A stretch of DNA of 39,347 nucleotides from Pseudomonadota bacterium. GTDB lineage: Bacteria; Pseudomonadota; Alphaproteobacteria; SMXQ01. The first letter of the stretch is position 1. Each line of letters opens with the position of its first letter. The DNA lies in NCBI GenBank assembly GCA_022566265.1, contig JADFJG010000021.1, positions 1 through 39,347 of the forward strand, read 5' to 3'. The notes beneath the pieces were generated by a model. It saw only the letters and a list, made by a program, of their open reading frames with translations. It was not told where the DNA came from and did no database searches. Both the position numbers and the translations under genes were made by a program. Shown here in pieces: positions 1-9,083 of the stretch.

Positions 1-2
1 GC

Positions 3-134
3 CTCGCCAATCCCACCAGCGAGGTCATCGCGCGCTGGATCTGGGACCGTCTGAAGCCCGAATTGGCGGGCCTTTGCAAGGTGGTGCTGCACGAGACCTG
101 TACCGCCGGCTGCGTCTATCGCGGCGGTGAGTGA
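3..134 (+). CDS. queD: 6-carboxytetrahydropterin synthase QueD, 3' end only (truncated by window start)
   Basis: Reads [43 protein letters not shown], typical of the C-terminus of the 6-pyruvoyl/6-carboxytetrahydropterin synthase family; adjacent to queF. Confidence 0.8.
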   Translation, partial: LANPTSEVIARWIWDRLKPELAGLCKVVLHETCTAGCVYRGGE

Positions 135-137
135 AGC

Positions 138-605
138 TTACCGCCCCCGTCCCTTATAGGGCTCGACGCCCTGATCGGGAACCCACAGGCCCTCAGGCGT
201 TGGCCCGGTCTGGTAGAACACGTCGATGGGGATGCCGCCCCTGGGATACCAGTAGCCGCCGATGCGAAGCCATTTCGGCTCGACCGCCTCAATGATGCGC
301 TTGGCGATCTTTAGCGTGCAGTCCTCGTGGAAAGCGCCGTGGTTGCGGAATGACGCCAGGAAGAGCTTCAACGACTTGCTCTCGATCAACCGATCGCTGG
401 GCGCGTAGTCGATGACGAAATGGGCGAAGTCCGGCTGGCCGGTGATCGGACAAAGGGCAGTGAACTCCGGGCAGGTGAAGCGCACGAGGTACAACTCGCC
501 CTTTTGCGGGTTGGCGACGCTCTCGAGCCTGGCCTCATCGGGCGAAGCGGGAATTTCCGCCCGCTGGCCGAGCTGGGTCAGTGTTTCTTGCTTGATCTCG
601 CTCAT
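138..605 (-). CDS. queF: NADPH-dependent 7-cyano-7-deazaguanine (preQ0) reductase QueF
   Basis: 155 aa with the QueF motif [22 protein letters not shown] and the C-terminal [13 protein letters not shown]. Confidence 0.95.
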   Translation of the reverse strand: MSEIKQETLTQLGQRAEIPASPDEARLESVANPQKGELYLVRFTCPEFTALCPITGQPDFAHFVIDYAPSDRLIESKSLKLFLASFRNHGAFHEDCTLKIAKRIIEAVEPKWLRIGGYWYPRGGIPIDVFYQTGPTPEGLWVPDQGVEPYKGRGR

Positions 606-725
606 GGCCCAAGGGTACGTCGGAACGCACGCACGGCCAAGGGCGATATGGCGCCTTTACAAACATTATTCGTCAACATAATAAAATGGCGATATTATAC
701 TTTCCGTACCCAGCGGGGATGAGTT

Positions 726-1565
726 ATGACCCCCCGTGGCGACGAGGGTTTTGCTCGATTTCTTGAAATTATGTTGCCGAAAGGCGGCTATGTGCTGGGA
801 ATGGTCGAGGTCTATTTAGACGAAAGCGGCACCCACAAGGGCGCCCCAATACTATGCATTGGTGGCTATCTCTTTGAGCGGGGCAGGGCCAAGGAATTCG
901 ACGCCGCATGGCGTATCATGCTCCAAGAACTTGAGGTCCCTTTCTTCCATATGTCGGCTTGTGAAGCTGGTGAGTCCCCCTTTGATAAGACCCCATCAGA
1001 AATTAGGCAGGCGATGGTCAATCGCGCCATTGGGATCATCCAGAAATATATGACCTACGGAATTGTGGTTGCTGCGGTAGAGGAAAGATTCGATTCGATT
1101 GTTCCAGTCCATCCTCTCGTGGGCAATGCTTATAGCTGGCTGGCGAATCAAGTCCTTTCGGCAGTGAAGGTGTGGGCGGATCGGAACCAGTACGATGGTC
1201 CAATCTCATATTTTTTCGAACGCGGACATGCACACCAGGAAGAAGCCAATCGCATCATGAATTTGTCTGCATTGAACGAACAGCTTCAGAAAGAATCTCG
1301 ATACATCGGCCACGCCTTCCGAAAAAAGCAGGAATCTCCAGCATTACAAGCGGCCGATCTTTTGGTGTGGCACTACTGCAATGATTGGACGCGTCAGTCT
1401 AAGGGCGATTATAGCCGTGATCGATATGCTCGTTTGATCGATTCAAATTATTGGCACTTTCGATGGAAGGATGACGATCTAAACGACTTCGCGGCCACCA
1501 TCAAAAAGGCTATTGAGACTTATCCTGACGCCGGGAAGCCTTTGGACTCCCAGTCGGATGCTTAG
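726..1565 (+). CDS. DUF3800 domain-containing protein (start could be 801, MVEVYLDESGT)
   Basis: YLDESGTHKGAPILCIGGYLF N-terminal signature and C-terminal ALQAADLLVWHYCNDW typical of DUF3800; AT-richer than surroundings. Confidence 0.8.
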   Translation: MTPRGDEGFARFLEIMLPKGGYVLGMVEVYLDESGTHKGAPILCIGGYLFERGRAKEFDAAWRIMLQELEVPFFHMSACEAGESPFDKTPSEIRQAMVNRAIGIIQKYMTYGIVVAAVEERFDSIVPVHPLVGNAYSWLANQVLSAVKVWADRNQYDGPISYFFERGHAHQEEANRIMNLSALNEQLQKESRYIGHAFRKKQESPALQAADLLVWHYCNDWTRQSKGDYSRDRYARLIDSNYWHFRWKDDDLNDFAATIKKAIETYPDAGKPLDSQSDA

Positions 1566-1620
1566 GCGGCGCTACCTTACCGAATGCGCGCTCAAACGCC
1601 TCGCCGCTTAATTATCGTGA

Positions 1621-1887
1621 TTATGCGTTAGCGGTGGACGCCGCCGGGGTGCCGCGCAACAGGCCCTCGGTGCTGAGGTCTTCGTCGAGATCGGGCCAAT
1701 GGATGCCGTAACCGGCGCCGGCGATTTCCCAACGGGCAAGTTGATCCGGCGTCGCATTGGCGAGACGTGGGTACCACACAAGCGGCACGGTGATCGTGCG
1801 CCCGTCCATCAGGTCGACGCTCAACGTATCCCCGCCGATCCTCACATCCTTTACCCGTTCATCGGCGTTCGCCGCCAAGATGCCCAT
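1621..1887 (-). CDS. DUF2442 domain-containing protein
   Basis: VKDVRIGGDTLSVDLMDGRTITVPLVWYPRLANATPDQLARWEIAGAGYGIHWPDLDEDLSTEGLLRG matches the DUF2442 consensus. Confidence 0.9.
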   Translation of the reverse strand: MGILAANADERVKDVRIGGDTLSVDLMDGRTITVPLVWYPRLANATPDQLARWEIAGAGYGIHWPDLDEDLSTEGLLRGTPAASTANA

Positions 1888-1965
1888 GCCATGCCTCCAT
1901 AAAGGCAGTTTGATTTTCGCTCACCACAGCTTGCAATGCCCAAAATTCTTGCGCAATGCCCGAAG
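1859..1965 (-). pseudogene. C-terminal remnant of a DUF4160 protein, overlapping DUF2442 start
   Basis: Frame reads AQEFWALQAVVSENQTAFMEAWHGHLGGERR*, resembling the DUF4160 C-terminus; upstream sequence runs into non-homologous DNA and the tgt-tail duplicate. Left boundary approximate. Confidence 0.5.
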
Positions 1966-1997
1966 TTCCTGCCCGCCTAGCGCCAGCGGCGCGCCAT

Positions 1998-2087
1998 TTA
2001 CAACGCCTCGATGTCGCCCCTTTCATACTCGGCGAGGAAGGCTTCGGCGTAGGCGTCGAAGGTCCCGGCCTCGATGGCCCGGCGCGA
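1998..2087 (-). pseudogene. Duplicated 3' tail of tgt
   Basis: Encodes RRAIEAGTFDAYAEAFLAEYERGDIEAL*, versus genuine Tgt C-terminus [28 protein letters not shown]; first 66 nt differ from 2966-3031 at 7 positions by eye. Confidence 0.85.
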
Positions 2088-2145
2088 TCCTCGATAACAC
2101 GCGGATAGCGCGGGACGGCTCGTCCGTCTCGATCGGACATTTCGC

Positions 2146-2580
2146 CTAGGCGCCCACCAGCTGTAGCGTCGGTCGTTTGCCGAGTGCCGCATAAGCTTGG
2201 TCGATCTGGTCGAGGCGCGAGGCGTGACGCAGGTCAAGCAGGCGGTCGATCTGCTTTTGGTTGCGGTCCAGTCGCCGTGCCAACTCCGCCTTGGTGACCC
2301 CTTGTCCCCGCATCTCGCGGTAAAGCGAAACCTTGAGTTCGATCCGGGTCGGGAGCGCCAGAATTTCCTCCTTCGCCGGGTCTATCCCCGCGGGATCGAG
2401 ACCTTCGGGGATGTCCTCACGGTCGCGAATGCGCCCCGCCAGCGTCTCGATCAAAGCGTCACGCGCCGCCTCCAGTGCGTCTTCCTTGTCGTCGCCATAG
2501 GTGAAAAGCTCGGGGAAGCTGTGGCTGCGCACGAGCACCTGGCCGTCGGTCTCCTCGAAGGTGATTCTATAGATCAGCAT
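2146..2580 (-). CDS. hicB: HicB-family antitoxin with C-terminal HTH
   Basis: MLIYRITFEETDGQVLVRSHSFPELFTYGDDKEDALEAARDALIETL matches the HicB-like fold; followed by KAELARRLDRNQKQIDRLLDLRH HTH; adjacent to hicA. Confidence 0.9.
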   Translation of the reverse strand: MLIYRITFEETDGQVLVRSHSFPELFTYGDDKEDALEAARDALIETLAGRIRDREDIPEGLDPAGIDPAKEEILALPTRIELKVSLYREMRGQGVTKAELARRLDRNQKQIDRLLDLRHASRLDQIDQAYAALGKRPTLQLVGA

Positions 2581-2646
2581 GGCGTCTTTTCCTCATTCTT
2601 TTGTGCGGTCAGTCGGGGCATATCCGGAAGGCGGGGGCGCCGGGGC

Positions 2647-2871
2647 TCAGTAAAGAGCGCCCGGATCGATGCCCAGCTGCTTGAGGAACGCCTTGACCAC
2701 GCCTGGCTTCATCTCTTTGTGTTGCCGAAGGGTGGCTTTGCGGCCCTTGTAGTAGACCATCCGGTGGCTGCCTTTGCCCTCGCTCTTCTCGACCCGGAGA
2801 TGGCGCCGGATTTCCTTGTTCTTCCGCAGTCTACGCAACAGCTCCTCCGGGGTCATCGGGGCATTTCCCAC
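2647..2871 (-). CDS. hicA: HicA-family toxin (mRNA interferase); start may be 2856
   Basis: KGSHRMVYYKGRKATLRQHKEMKPGVVKAFLKQLGI: HicA dsRBD-like motif with the conserved GSHR; upstream of hicB on the same strand. Confidence 0.9.
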   Translation of the reverse strand: MGNAPMTPEELLRRLRKNKEIRRHLRVEKSEGKGSHRMVYYKGRKATLRQHKEMKPGVVKAFLKQLGIDPGALY

Positions 2872-2887
2872 TTTCCTCTTGGTGTTA

Positions 2888-2967
2888 CCAGGATACGACA
2901 GAAGTGTCTCACCGGCAAGGGAAAAGCGACAGATGTGTCGTATTCTGGGAATAAAGGGGGCACCTTT
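2888..2967. repeat. Nested inverted repeats between tgt stop and hicA start
   Basis: CCAGGATACGACA (2888-2900) versus TGTCGTATTCTGG (2936-2948), 12/13 complementary; then AAAGGGGGCACCTTT (2953-2967). Confidence 0.75.
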
Positions 2968-4114
2968 ACAACGCCTCGATGTCGCCGCTTCGGTACTCGG
3001 CGAGGAAGGCCGTGGCGTAGGCGTCGAAGGTGTCGTTGGCGATGGCGTCGCGCAGGCCCGCCATCAGGTCCTGGAAGAATTGCAGGTTGTGCCAGCTCAT
3101 CAGCGTGCCGCCCAGCATCTCGCCGGCGCGCGCCAGATGGCTGAGATAGGCGCGGGAATAATCGGCGCAGGCCGGGCAGCGGCAGGCCTCGTCCAGCGGC
3201 CGCGGATCCTCGATATGGCGGGCATTCATGATGTTGATCTCGCCACGGCGCGTGAACGCCTTGCCGGTGCGCCCCGAACGGGTCGGCAGCACGCAGTCGA
3301 ACATGTCGATGCCGCGCCCGACGGCGCCGATGATGTCGGCGGGATAACCGGCGCCCATGAGATAGCGCGGCGCCTCCTCGGGCAGCGCCGGCACCGTCGC
3401 CTCCAGGGTGCTCAGCATCAGCTCCCGGCCCTCGCCGACGGCGAGCCCGCCGATGGCGTAGCCGTCGAAGCCTATTTCGATCAGCGCCGCCGCCGATTCC
3501 CGGCGAAGATCGCCCCAGACGCCGCCCTGGACGATGCCGAACAGGCCGGTGCCCGGCCGCCGGTCGAAGGCGGCCGCAGACCGCTGTGCCCAGCCCATCG
3601 ACAGGCGCATGGATTTGGCGGCGTCGGCCTCGCTCGCCGGATAGGGCGTGCATTCATCCAGCACCATGGAGATATCGGCGCCGAGTTGGTGCTGGATTTC
3701 GATCGCGCGCTCGGGCGTCAGTTCATGCCGGGAGCCGTCGAGATGGGACTGGAAGACGACGCCGCCGTCGGTGATCTCGCGGAATTTGGCCAGCGACATG
3801 ACCTGGAAACCGCCCGAGTCGGTGAGGATCGGCCGCCGCCAGTTCATGAACCGGTGCAACCCGCCGAGCTTGGCGATGAGTTCGGCTCCCGGGCGCAGCA
3901 TCAGATGATAGGTGTTGGCCAGCACCATCTCCGCCCCGGTCGCGGCCACCGCTTCGGGCGTCATCGCCTTGACGGTGCCGGCGGTGCCGACGGGGATGAA
4001 GGCCGGGGTGGCGACGGTGCCGTGGGCGCATGTGATCCGGCCTGCGCGCGCCGAACCCGAACGCGCCAGGAGCTCGAAACCGAAGCCGTCCTTATTCATC
4101 GCCGTCGCCGTCAT
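2966..4114 (-). CDS. tgt: Queuine/preQ1 tRNA-ribosyltransferase Tgt (start 4114 or 4099)
   Basis: [76 protein letters not shown] motifs. Confidence 0.95.
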   Translation of the reverse strand: MTATAMNKDGFGFELLARSGSARAGRITCAHGTVATPAFIPVGTAGTVKAMTPEAVAATGAEMVLANTYHLMLRPGAELIAKLGGLHRFMNWRRPILTDSGGFQVMSLAKFREITDGGVVFQSHLDGSRHELTPERAIEIQHQLGADISMVLDECTPYPASEADAAKSMRLSMGWAQRSAAAFDRRPGTGLFGIVQGGVWGDLRRESAAALIEIGFDGYAIGGLAVGEGRELMLSTLEATVPALPEEAPRYLMGAGYPADIIGAVGRGIDMFDCVLPTRSGRTGKAFTRRGEINIMNARHIEDPRPLDEACRCPACADYSRAYLSHLARAGEMLGGTLMSWHNLQFFQDLMAGLRDAIANDTFDAYATAFLAEYRSGDIEAL

Positions 4115-5162
4115 GCCCTTCGCCCGCCGCCTCCGGGTTCGGCCAAAGCAGGCAGCCATCGCCGTAGGAATAGAAGCGGTAGCCGGCCTCCTTGGCGTGC
4201 CCGTAGGCCGCCCGCATCCGCGCCAGGCCCGAAAACGCCGAAACCAGCATGAACAGGGTGGATTTGGGCAGATGGAAATTGGTCAACAACAGATCGATAG
4301 CGCGAAAGCGGTAACCGGGCGTGATGAAGAGATCGGTTTCGCCGGCGAAGGGTCGCACGCGCCCGGCATCATTCGCCGCCGATTCCACCAGGCGCAGCAC
4401 CGTCGTGCCGACGGCGACGATGCGCCCGCCGCCGTCGCGCGCCCGGTTGATGGCGCCGGCGGATTCCTCAGATATGGTTCCGGTCTCGCTGTGCATCCTG
4501 TGGTCCCTGGTGTCGGTGGCCTTCACCGGCAGGAAGGTGCCGGCACCGACATGAAGGGTGATGAAGACGCGCCCGATCCCCCGCGCCTCCAAGGCGTCGA
4601 ATAGCGCCGGCGTGAAATGGAGCCCGGCCGTCGGCGCCGCGATGGCGCCTTCATCGCGGGCATAGACCGTCTGGTAGTCTTCGCGGTCCCTGGCGTCGGG
4701 GCCGCCGGCGCGGCGGATATAAGGCGGCAGGGGGGCTTGGCCGAAACGCTCGATCGCCTGCCTGAAGGCGGCGCCTTCGAGGCCGAATTCGAGGCTGACC
4801 TCGCCGTCCGCGCCCTTGGCGGCGACATCGGCCCAAAAGCCGGGCGCGAAATCGATCCGGTCGCCGGGGCGCAGCCGGCGCGATCCCTTGGCGAAGGCCC
4901 GCCACGACCGCGCCCCGTCCTGTTTATGGAGCGTCACCTCGACCGTGGCCTCCCCGCGCCTGCCGCGAAGGCGCGCCGGGATCACCTTGGTGTCGTTCAG
5001 CACCAACAAATCGCCCGGCCGCAGCAGTTCGGGCAGGTCACGGACGGAATGGTCGCCCAGACTCTCACCCACCGCGAGCAGGCGCGCGCTATCCCTCGGC
5101 GTCACGGGCCGGCCGGCGATCATCTGGCGCGGCAGGTCGAAATCGAAATCAGAGACTTTCAT
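4092..5162 (-). CDS. queA: S-adenosylmethionine:tRNA ribosyltransferase-isomerase QueA
   Basis: [75 protein letters not shown]. Confidence 0.95.
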   Translation of the reverse strand: MKVSDFDFDLPRQMIAGRPVTPRDSARLLAVGESLGDHSVRDLPELLRPGDLLVLNDTKVIPARLRGRRGEATVEVTLHKQDGARSWRAFAKGSRRLRPGDRIDFAPGFWADVAAKGADGEVSLEFGLEGAAFRQAIERFGQAPLPPYIRRAGGPDARDREDYQTVYARDEGAIAAPTAGLHFTPALFDALEARGIGRVFITLHVGAGTFLPVKATDTRDHRMHSETGTISEESAGAINRARDGGGRIVAVGTTVLRLVESAANDAGRVRPFAGETDLFITPGYRFRAIDLLLTNFHLPKSTLFMLVSAFSGLARMRAAYGHAKEAGYRFYSYGDGCLLWPNPEAAGEGHDGDGDE

Positions 5163-5211
5163 CGCCGTTCAGGGCATCGCCGTTCAGGGACCGGCGTCGA
5201 TCGCGGCATCG

Positions 5212-6351
5212 TCATGCCGGCACCTTGACCGGCGCCCGCCATTCGGCGGCGACGCCGGCATCGGTTTCCCCTGGCGCGTGCCGCGCCCGCAAGCGATCGA
5301 AATCGCCGGGGTCCATGAGCCGCGTCAGCGCCCACACCGCCATGGCGCGGACCAGGGGAGAAGGGTCGGCGAGCACACCCGCGATCACCGGGACCATCGC
5401 GGCGTCCCCGGAATTCCCCAGCGCGATCAAGACGTTGCGGACGAAACGCGCCCGCCCGATGCGTTTGATCGCCGAGCCCGCGAACATCTTGCGGAACCCG
5501 GCGTCATCCAGCCCGGCGAGGTCGGCAAGTTTCGGCGCCGTCAATTCGGCGCGCGGCTCGAAGGCGTACTCCTTGGTGCTGGAGGCGTATTTGTTCCACG
5601 GGCAGACCGCCAGGCAGTCGTCGCAGCCATAGATGCGGTTGCCCATGGGTTTCCTGAATTCCCTGGCGATATGGCCCTTATGTTCGATGGTGAGATAGGA
5701 GATGCAGCGCCTGGGGTCGAGCCGATAGGGCGCCGGGAAGGCGTCGGTCGGGCAGACGTCGAGGCATCTGTGGCATGACCCGCAATGATCGGCCTCGGCG
5801 GCGTCGGCGGGAAGTTCCAGGGTGGTGAAGATTTCGCCGAGAAACAGCCACGATCCGTGCCGGCGCGAGACCAGATTGGTGTGCTTGCCCTGCCAGCCGA
5901 TCCCGGCCTGCTCGGCCAGGGGCTTCTCCATCACCGGCGCGGTGTCGACGAACACCTTGACGTCGCAGCCGTACCTCCCGACCAGCCAGCGGCCGAGCGC
6001 CTTGAGCCGCTTCTTGACGACGTCGTGGTAATCCCGGCCCTGGGCATAGACCGAGACGGCGCCGAGATCGGGGCGGGCCAGGATCTCCAGGGGGTCATGC
6101 GAGGGGCCGTAGTTAAGCGTCAGGACGATGACGCTCTTGACCTCGGGCCAGAGGTGCTTGGGCTGGGCCCGCGCGCCGGCGCGCCGGAAAAGCCAGTCCA
6201 TGTCGCCGTGAAAGCCGAGATCGAGGTAGCGGGCGAGATTCCGGCCGGCCTCGGCATCCAGCACCGGCGGGGCGAAACCGGCCCCGTCGAAGCCAAGCCG
6301 GCGCGCCATGGCGCGGATCGTCGATTTCGCTTCAGCCGATTCCATCATCAC
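5212..6351 (-). CDS. queG: Epoxyqueuosine reductase QueG (likely start 6345; SD AGAGGTG upstream of ATGATGATG)
   Basis: Two 4Fe-4S motifs CGSCHRCLDVCPTDAF and CDDCLAVCPWNKYA, GIGWQGKHTNLVS. Confidence 0.95.
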   Translation of the reverse strand: MMMESAEAKSTIRAMARRLGFDGAGFAPPVLDAEAGRNLARYLDLGFHGDMDWLFRRAGARAQPKHLWPEVKSVIVLTLNYGPSHDPLEILARPDLGAVSVYAQGRDYHDVVKKRLKALGRWLVGRYGCDVKVFVDTAPVMEKPLAEQAGIGWQGKHTNLVSRRHGSWLFLGEIFTTLELPADAAEADHCGSCHRCLDVCPTDAFPAPYRLDPRRCISYLTIEHKGHIAREFRKPMGNRIYGCDDCLAVCPWNKYASSTKEYAFEPRAELTAPKLADLAGLDDAGFRKMFAGSAIKRIGRARFVRNVLIALGNSGDAAMVPVIAGVLADPSPLVRAMAVWALTRLMDPGDFDRLRARHAPGETDAGVAAEWRAPVKVPA

Positions 6352-6356
6352 CTCTG

Positions 6357-6657
6357 GGAGCCTATCCGAGTATTGATCACGGGCTGCACCGCGTTTTCAA
6401 GGTCTTGGGCTAGGATGGTGCCGCGCCGCGATGCCGGGCGCATCGCAAGCGGTGCCAGACGACGTCCCAAGGCCTTGAAAACGCGGCCCGCCGGGTCGGC
6501 CAGACAGACGCGATTGCCGCGTCGCGAAGGCTTGCCGATGCGCCCGGCACTCGCCTCGGCGAAGCCTCCGGCGGAGCCAGGGTCGCCCGCGCCTCCGCTC
6601 CTAACACTCGCGTCTGTCTGGCCGATGCAGTCCATGATCAATACCCGGATAGGCTCC
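6357..6657. mobile_element. Bipartite palindromic MITE-like element, copy A
   Basis: 23-bp TIR GGAGCCTATCCGAGTATTGATCA (6357-6379) / TGATCAATACCCGGATAGGCTCC (6635-6657), 22/23 complementary. Two internal long stems: 6389-6409/6466-6486 and 6496-6512/6609-6625. Confidence 0.8.
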
Positions 6658-6873
6658 TGGGGCCTCGCCATGCGCCGGGGCATCGCCGCGCCCAGCGCCT
6701 TGTCGCACATTTCAGGATACCCACCCTGGAACCGACGGTGCAAGCCGGCCGATTCGTGCCGCCGTTGGCGTTTCGCGCGCCCGACGTAGGCTTTGGTCTT
6801 ACCGGGGGTTAACAAAATTTTAGGGCGTCCGGGCCTAGGCTTTTGGCGGGCTAGCCATGGAGTTGGAAAGAGT

Positions 6874-8427
6874 ATGCCAACGAAACAAGGCCTCAAGGGC
6901 TTCAGGGCCCGGGTCGCCGAATATTTCTACGAGGACGTGCCGCTTGGCCATGCCAAGGGGCGCAAGGGCGAGGGCAAGGCGGCAAGGGGGCCAGGCGCCC
7001 CGGCCGCCCGGGACGAGTTCAACGAGCGCGCCCAAAAGCTGCTCGAGACATTCCCCGATCCCAAGCTGACGGCCGGGAAGCTCCAGATCCTCGGGCTCTA
7101 CGGCCTGCGCAAGACCGCCACCACGCAGTGGGATGAAATTTCCGACGAGGTGCAGGATCTCATAGCCTCGGCGATGCGGCGCCACCTCGATCCGAGCGAC
7201 ATCTACACCCGCTATGACGAAGAAACCTTTGTCGTGCTGTTCTGCCAGCGGGACATGGAGGAGGCAGAGAAGAAGACGCTGACGATCGCCAAGGAGGCGA
7301 AATCCTTCCTCAAGCGCTACCTCGCCAAGATACTGCCCAAGCAAAAGGCGGCGCGCGATGCCATCGACGTTCGTGGCGAGGTCGCCGAGATCGATTGCGC
7401 GAATTCGGGTTCGGGCGAGACCATCTTCGATGTCATCGCCAATAGGCTCGGAGTGAAAACCACCGAGCCGGCGGATGGCCCCGACGGCGGGCGTCGGCCG
7501 GATGGCGGACCCATGAACGGCCAAGAAGGCGCGCCCGGCCCTTCCCGGCATAACGCCCGTCTGCCCGCCAATAGCCGCGGTGGAGGCGGCGGTGGCGGCG
7601 GGGAGGCCAAGGAGCGGCGCAAATACGGCGCGCCGCGTGAACGGGCGCTCCGTGGCCACACATTCGTCCGCTCGGCGAACGACGTTGCCGGTGAAGCGGA
7701 TGAGCGCCCGCATGACGGCGAGGCCCATACCGCTGCCGCCTTGTCCGCCGCGCCGCTCGTCTTCCTGCCGGTCTGGGGGGCGGTGCAGAGCCTCGTTTCC
7801 ACCTATGCCTGCGCCCTGCCGCCCGCGCCCGCCGCCGGTCCCGCGCCCGGCATGAGCCAGGCCGATCGCGACCGGCTTCTGCTCGGCAATATCATCCGCG
7901 GATTCGAAACCCTCGATCACCGTAAGTCATCGGCGCTGCTCATCGCGGCGGTGGATTTCGAGACGCTGACGGGCAAAACCTCGCGCCGGAAGTTCATGGA
8001 TCTCTGCCGGCGGATACCGTCGTCCAACAGGAAATTCATATTGTTCGAGATATGCAACCTGGCCGGATACGCGCCCTGGCCGGAAGCCAACCGGGTGTGG
8101 CAGGAACTGCAACCTTACTGTCTTTCGATCATCGTCCGCCTGCCCCTCGAGAATCCGGTGATGGACGGAATAGAGACGCCTAAGCTCTATGCCTTCTCGA
8201 CCGATCTCGGTCATCTCGACGGCAAGGCGGTGGCGAGGCGCGCGGACATCGCCGCCTTCGTCGGCGCCGCCGAGGCCAAGGGCCTGAGGACCCTCGCCCA
8301 CGGGGTCAACAGGGCGTCCGTCGGCGAATGGGCGCTCAGCGCCGGCGTCGCCTACATGAGCGGCGAGGCCATCGCGCCGGCGGAGATAATGGCGAAGCCG
8401 ACCTACGGTTACGACCCCTTCCGTTAG
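6874..8427 (+). CDS. Degenerate GGDEF / EAL-like domain protein
   Basis: Degenerate GGDEF loop IYTRYDEETFVVLF; EAL-like C-terminus RTLAHGVNRASVGEWALSAGVAYMSGEAIAP; Gly-rich linker NSRGGGGGGGGEAKERR. Confidence 0.6.
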   Translation: MPTKQGLKGFRARVAEYFYEDVPLGHAKGRKGEGKAARGPGAPAARDEFNERAQKLLETFPDPKLTAGKLQILGLYGLRKTATTQWDEISDEVQDLIASAMRRHLDPSDIYTRYDEETFVVLFCQRDMEEAEKKTLTIAKEAKSFLKRYLAKILPKQKAARDAIDVRGEVAEIDCANSGSGETIFDVIANRLGVKTTEPADGPDGGRRPDGGPMNGQEGAPGPSRHNARLPANSRGGGGGGGGEAKERRKYGAPRERALRGHTFVRSANDVAGEADERPHDGEAHTAAALSAAPLVFLPVWGAVQSLVSTYACALPPAPAAGPAPGMSQADRDRLLLGNIIRGFETLDHRKSSALLIAAVDFETLTGKTSRRKFMDLCRRIPSSNRKFILFEICNLAGYAPWPEANRVWQELQPYCLSIIVRLPLENPVMDGIETPKLYAFSTDLGHLDGKAVARRADIAAFVGAAEAKGLRTLAHGVNRASVGEWALSAGVAYMSGEAIAPAEIMAKPTYGYDPFR

Positions 8428-8568
8428 GATCGCGGGGCATCTCGGGCTTACCCGCTTGCGCGGCGCACAAATACTTGGAATTCTAACCTTCTCGGAATAC
8501 AATCCTTGTCAATCGGGCGTTTGGCGTGATTTGGGCGCGGCGCCGGCGAGGCGAGAGCATTCCGTGCG

Positions 8569-9063
8569 ATGGCGAAGTCGAGTGAAAACAAGGTTTCCCC
8601 GGAGCCCGACGACAAAGAAGAGAGGGTCGAGTTCCACCCCGAACATTCCACCGGTTATCTGCTGCGCGACACATTCCGCGCCTTTTCCAAGGTCCTCTCG
8701 GCGCGAATTTCGGCCCATGGCGTCACCATCGGCCAGTGGTATTTCCTGAGGGTGCTTTGGGAGGAGGACGGGCTGACACAACGCGAGTTGAGCCAACGCG
8801 TCGGCATGATGGAACCGACCACGGTGACGGCGCTGAACGGCATGGAAAAGCGGGACTACGTCCGCCGGGTGCGCAGCACCGAAGACCGGCGCAAGGTCAA
8901 TGTCTTCCTCACCAGGAAGGGAAGATCGCTGCGCAACAAATTGCTGCCCTTCGCCATCGAGGTGAACCGGCTCGCCACCGAGGGGGTGTCCGAGGACGAT
9001 CTCGAAAACCTCCGCGCCACGCTCCGGCACATGCGGGACAGGCTTCAGGCCGAAAGCGAATAG
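8569..9063 (+). CDS. MarR family transcriptional regulator
   Basis: LTQRELSQRVGMMEPTTVTALNGMEKRDYVRRVRSTEDRRKVNVFLTRKGRSL: wHTH and MarR wing. Confidence 0.95.
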   Translation: MAKSSENKVSPEPDDKEERVEFHPEHSTGYLLRDTFRAFSKVLSARISAHGVTIGQWYFLRVLWEEDGLTQRELSQRVGMMEPTTVTALNGMEKRDYVRRVRSTEDRRKVNVFLTRKGRSLRNKLLPFAIEVNRLATEGVSEDDLENLRATLRHMRDRLQAESE

Positions 9064-9083
9064 CCCCCGTGTTTCGCCAACCT

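Noticed and set aside
7570-7620. GGTGGAGGCGGCGGTGGCGGCGGGG repeat as a regulatory or recombination site
   Set aside because: Encodes a poly-Gly linker in the GGDEF-like protein; no further structure seen.
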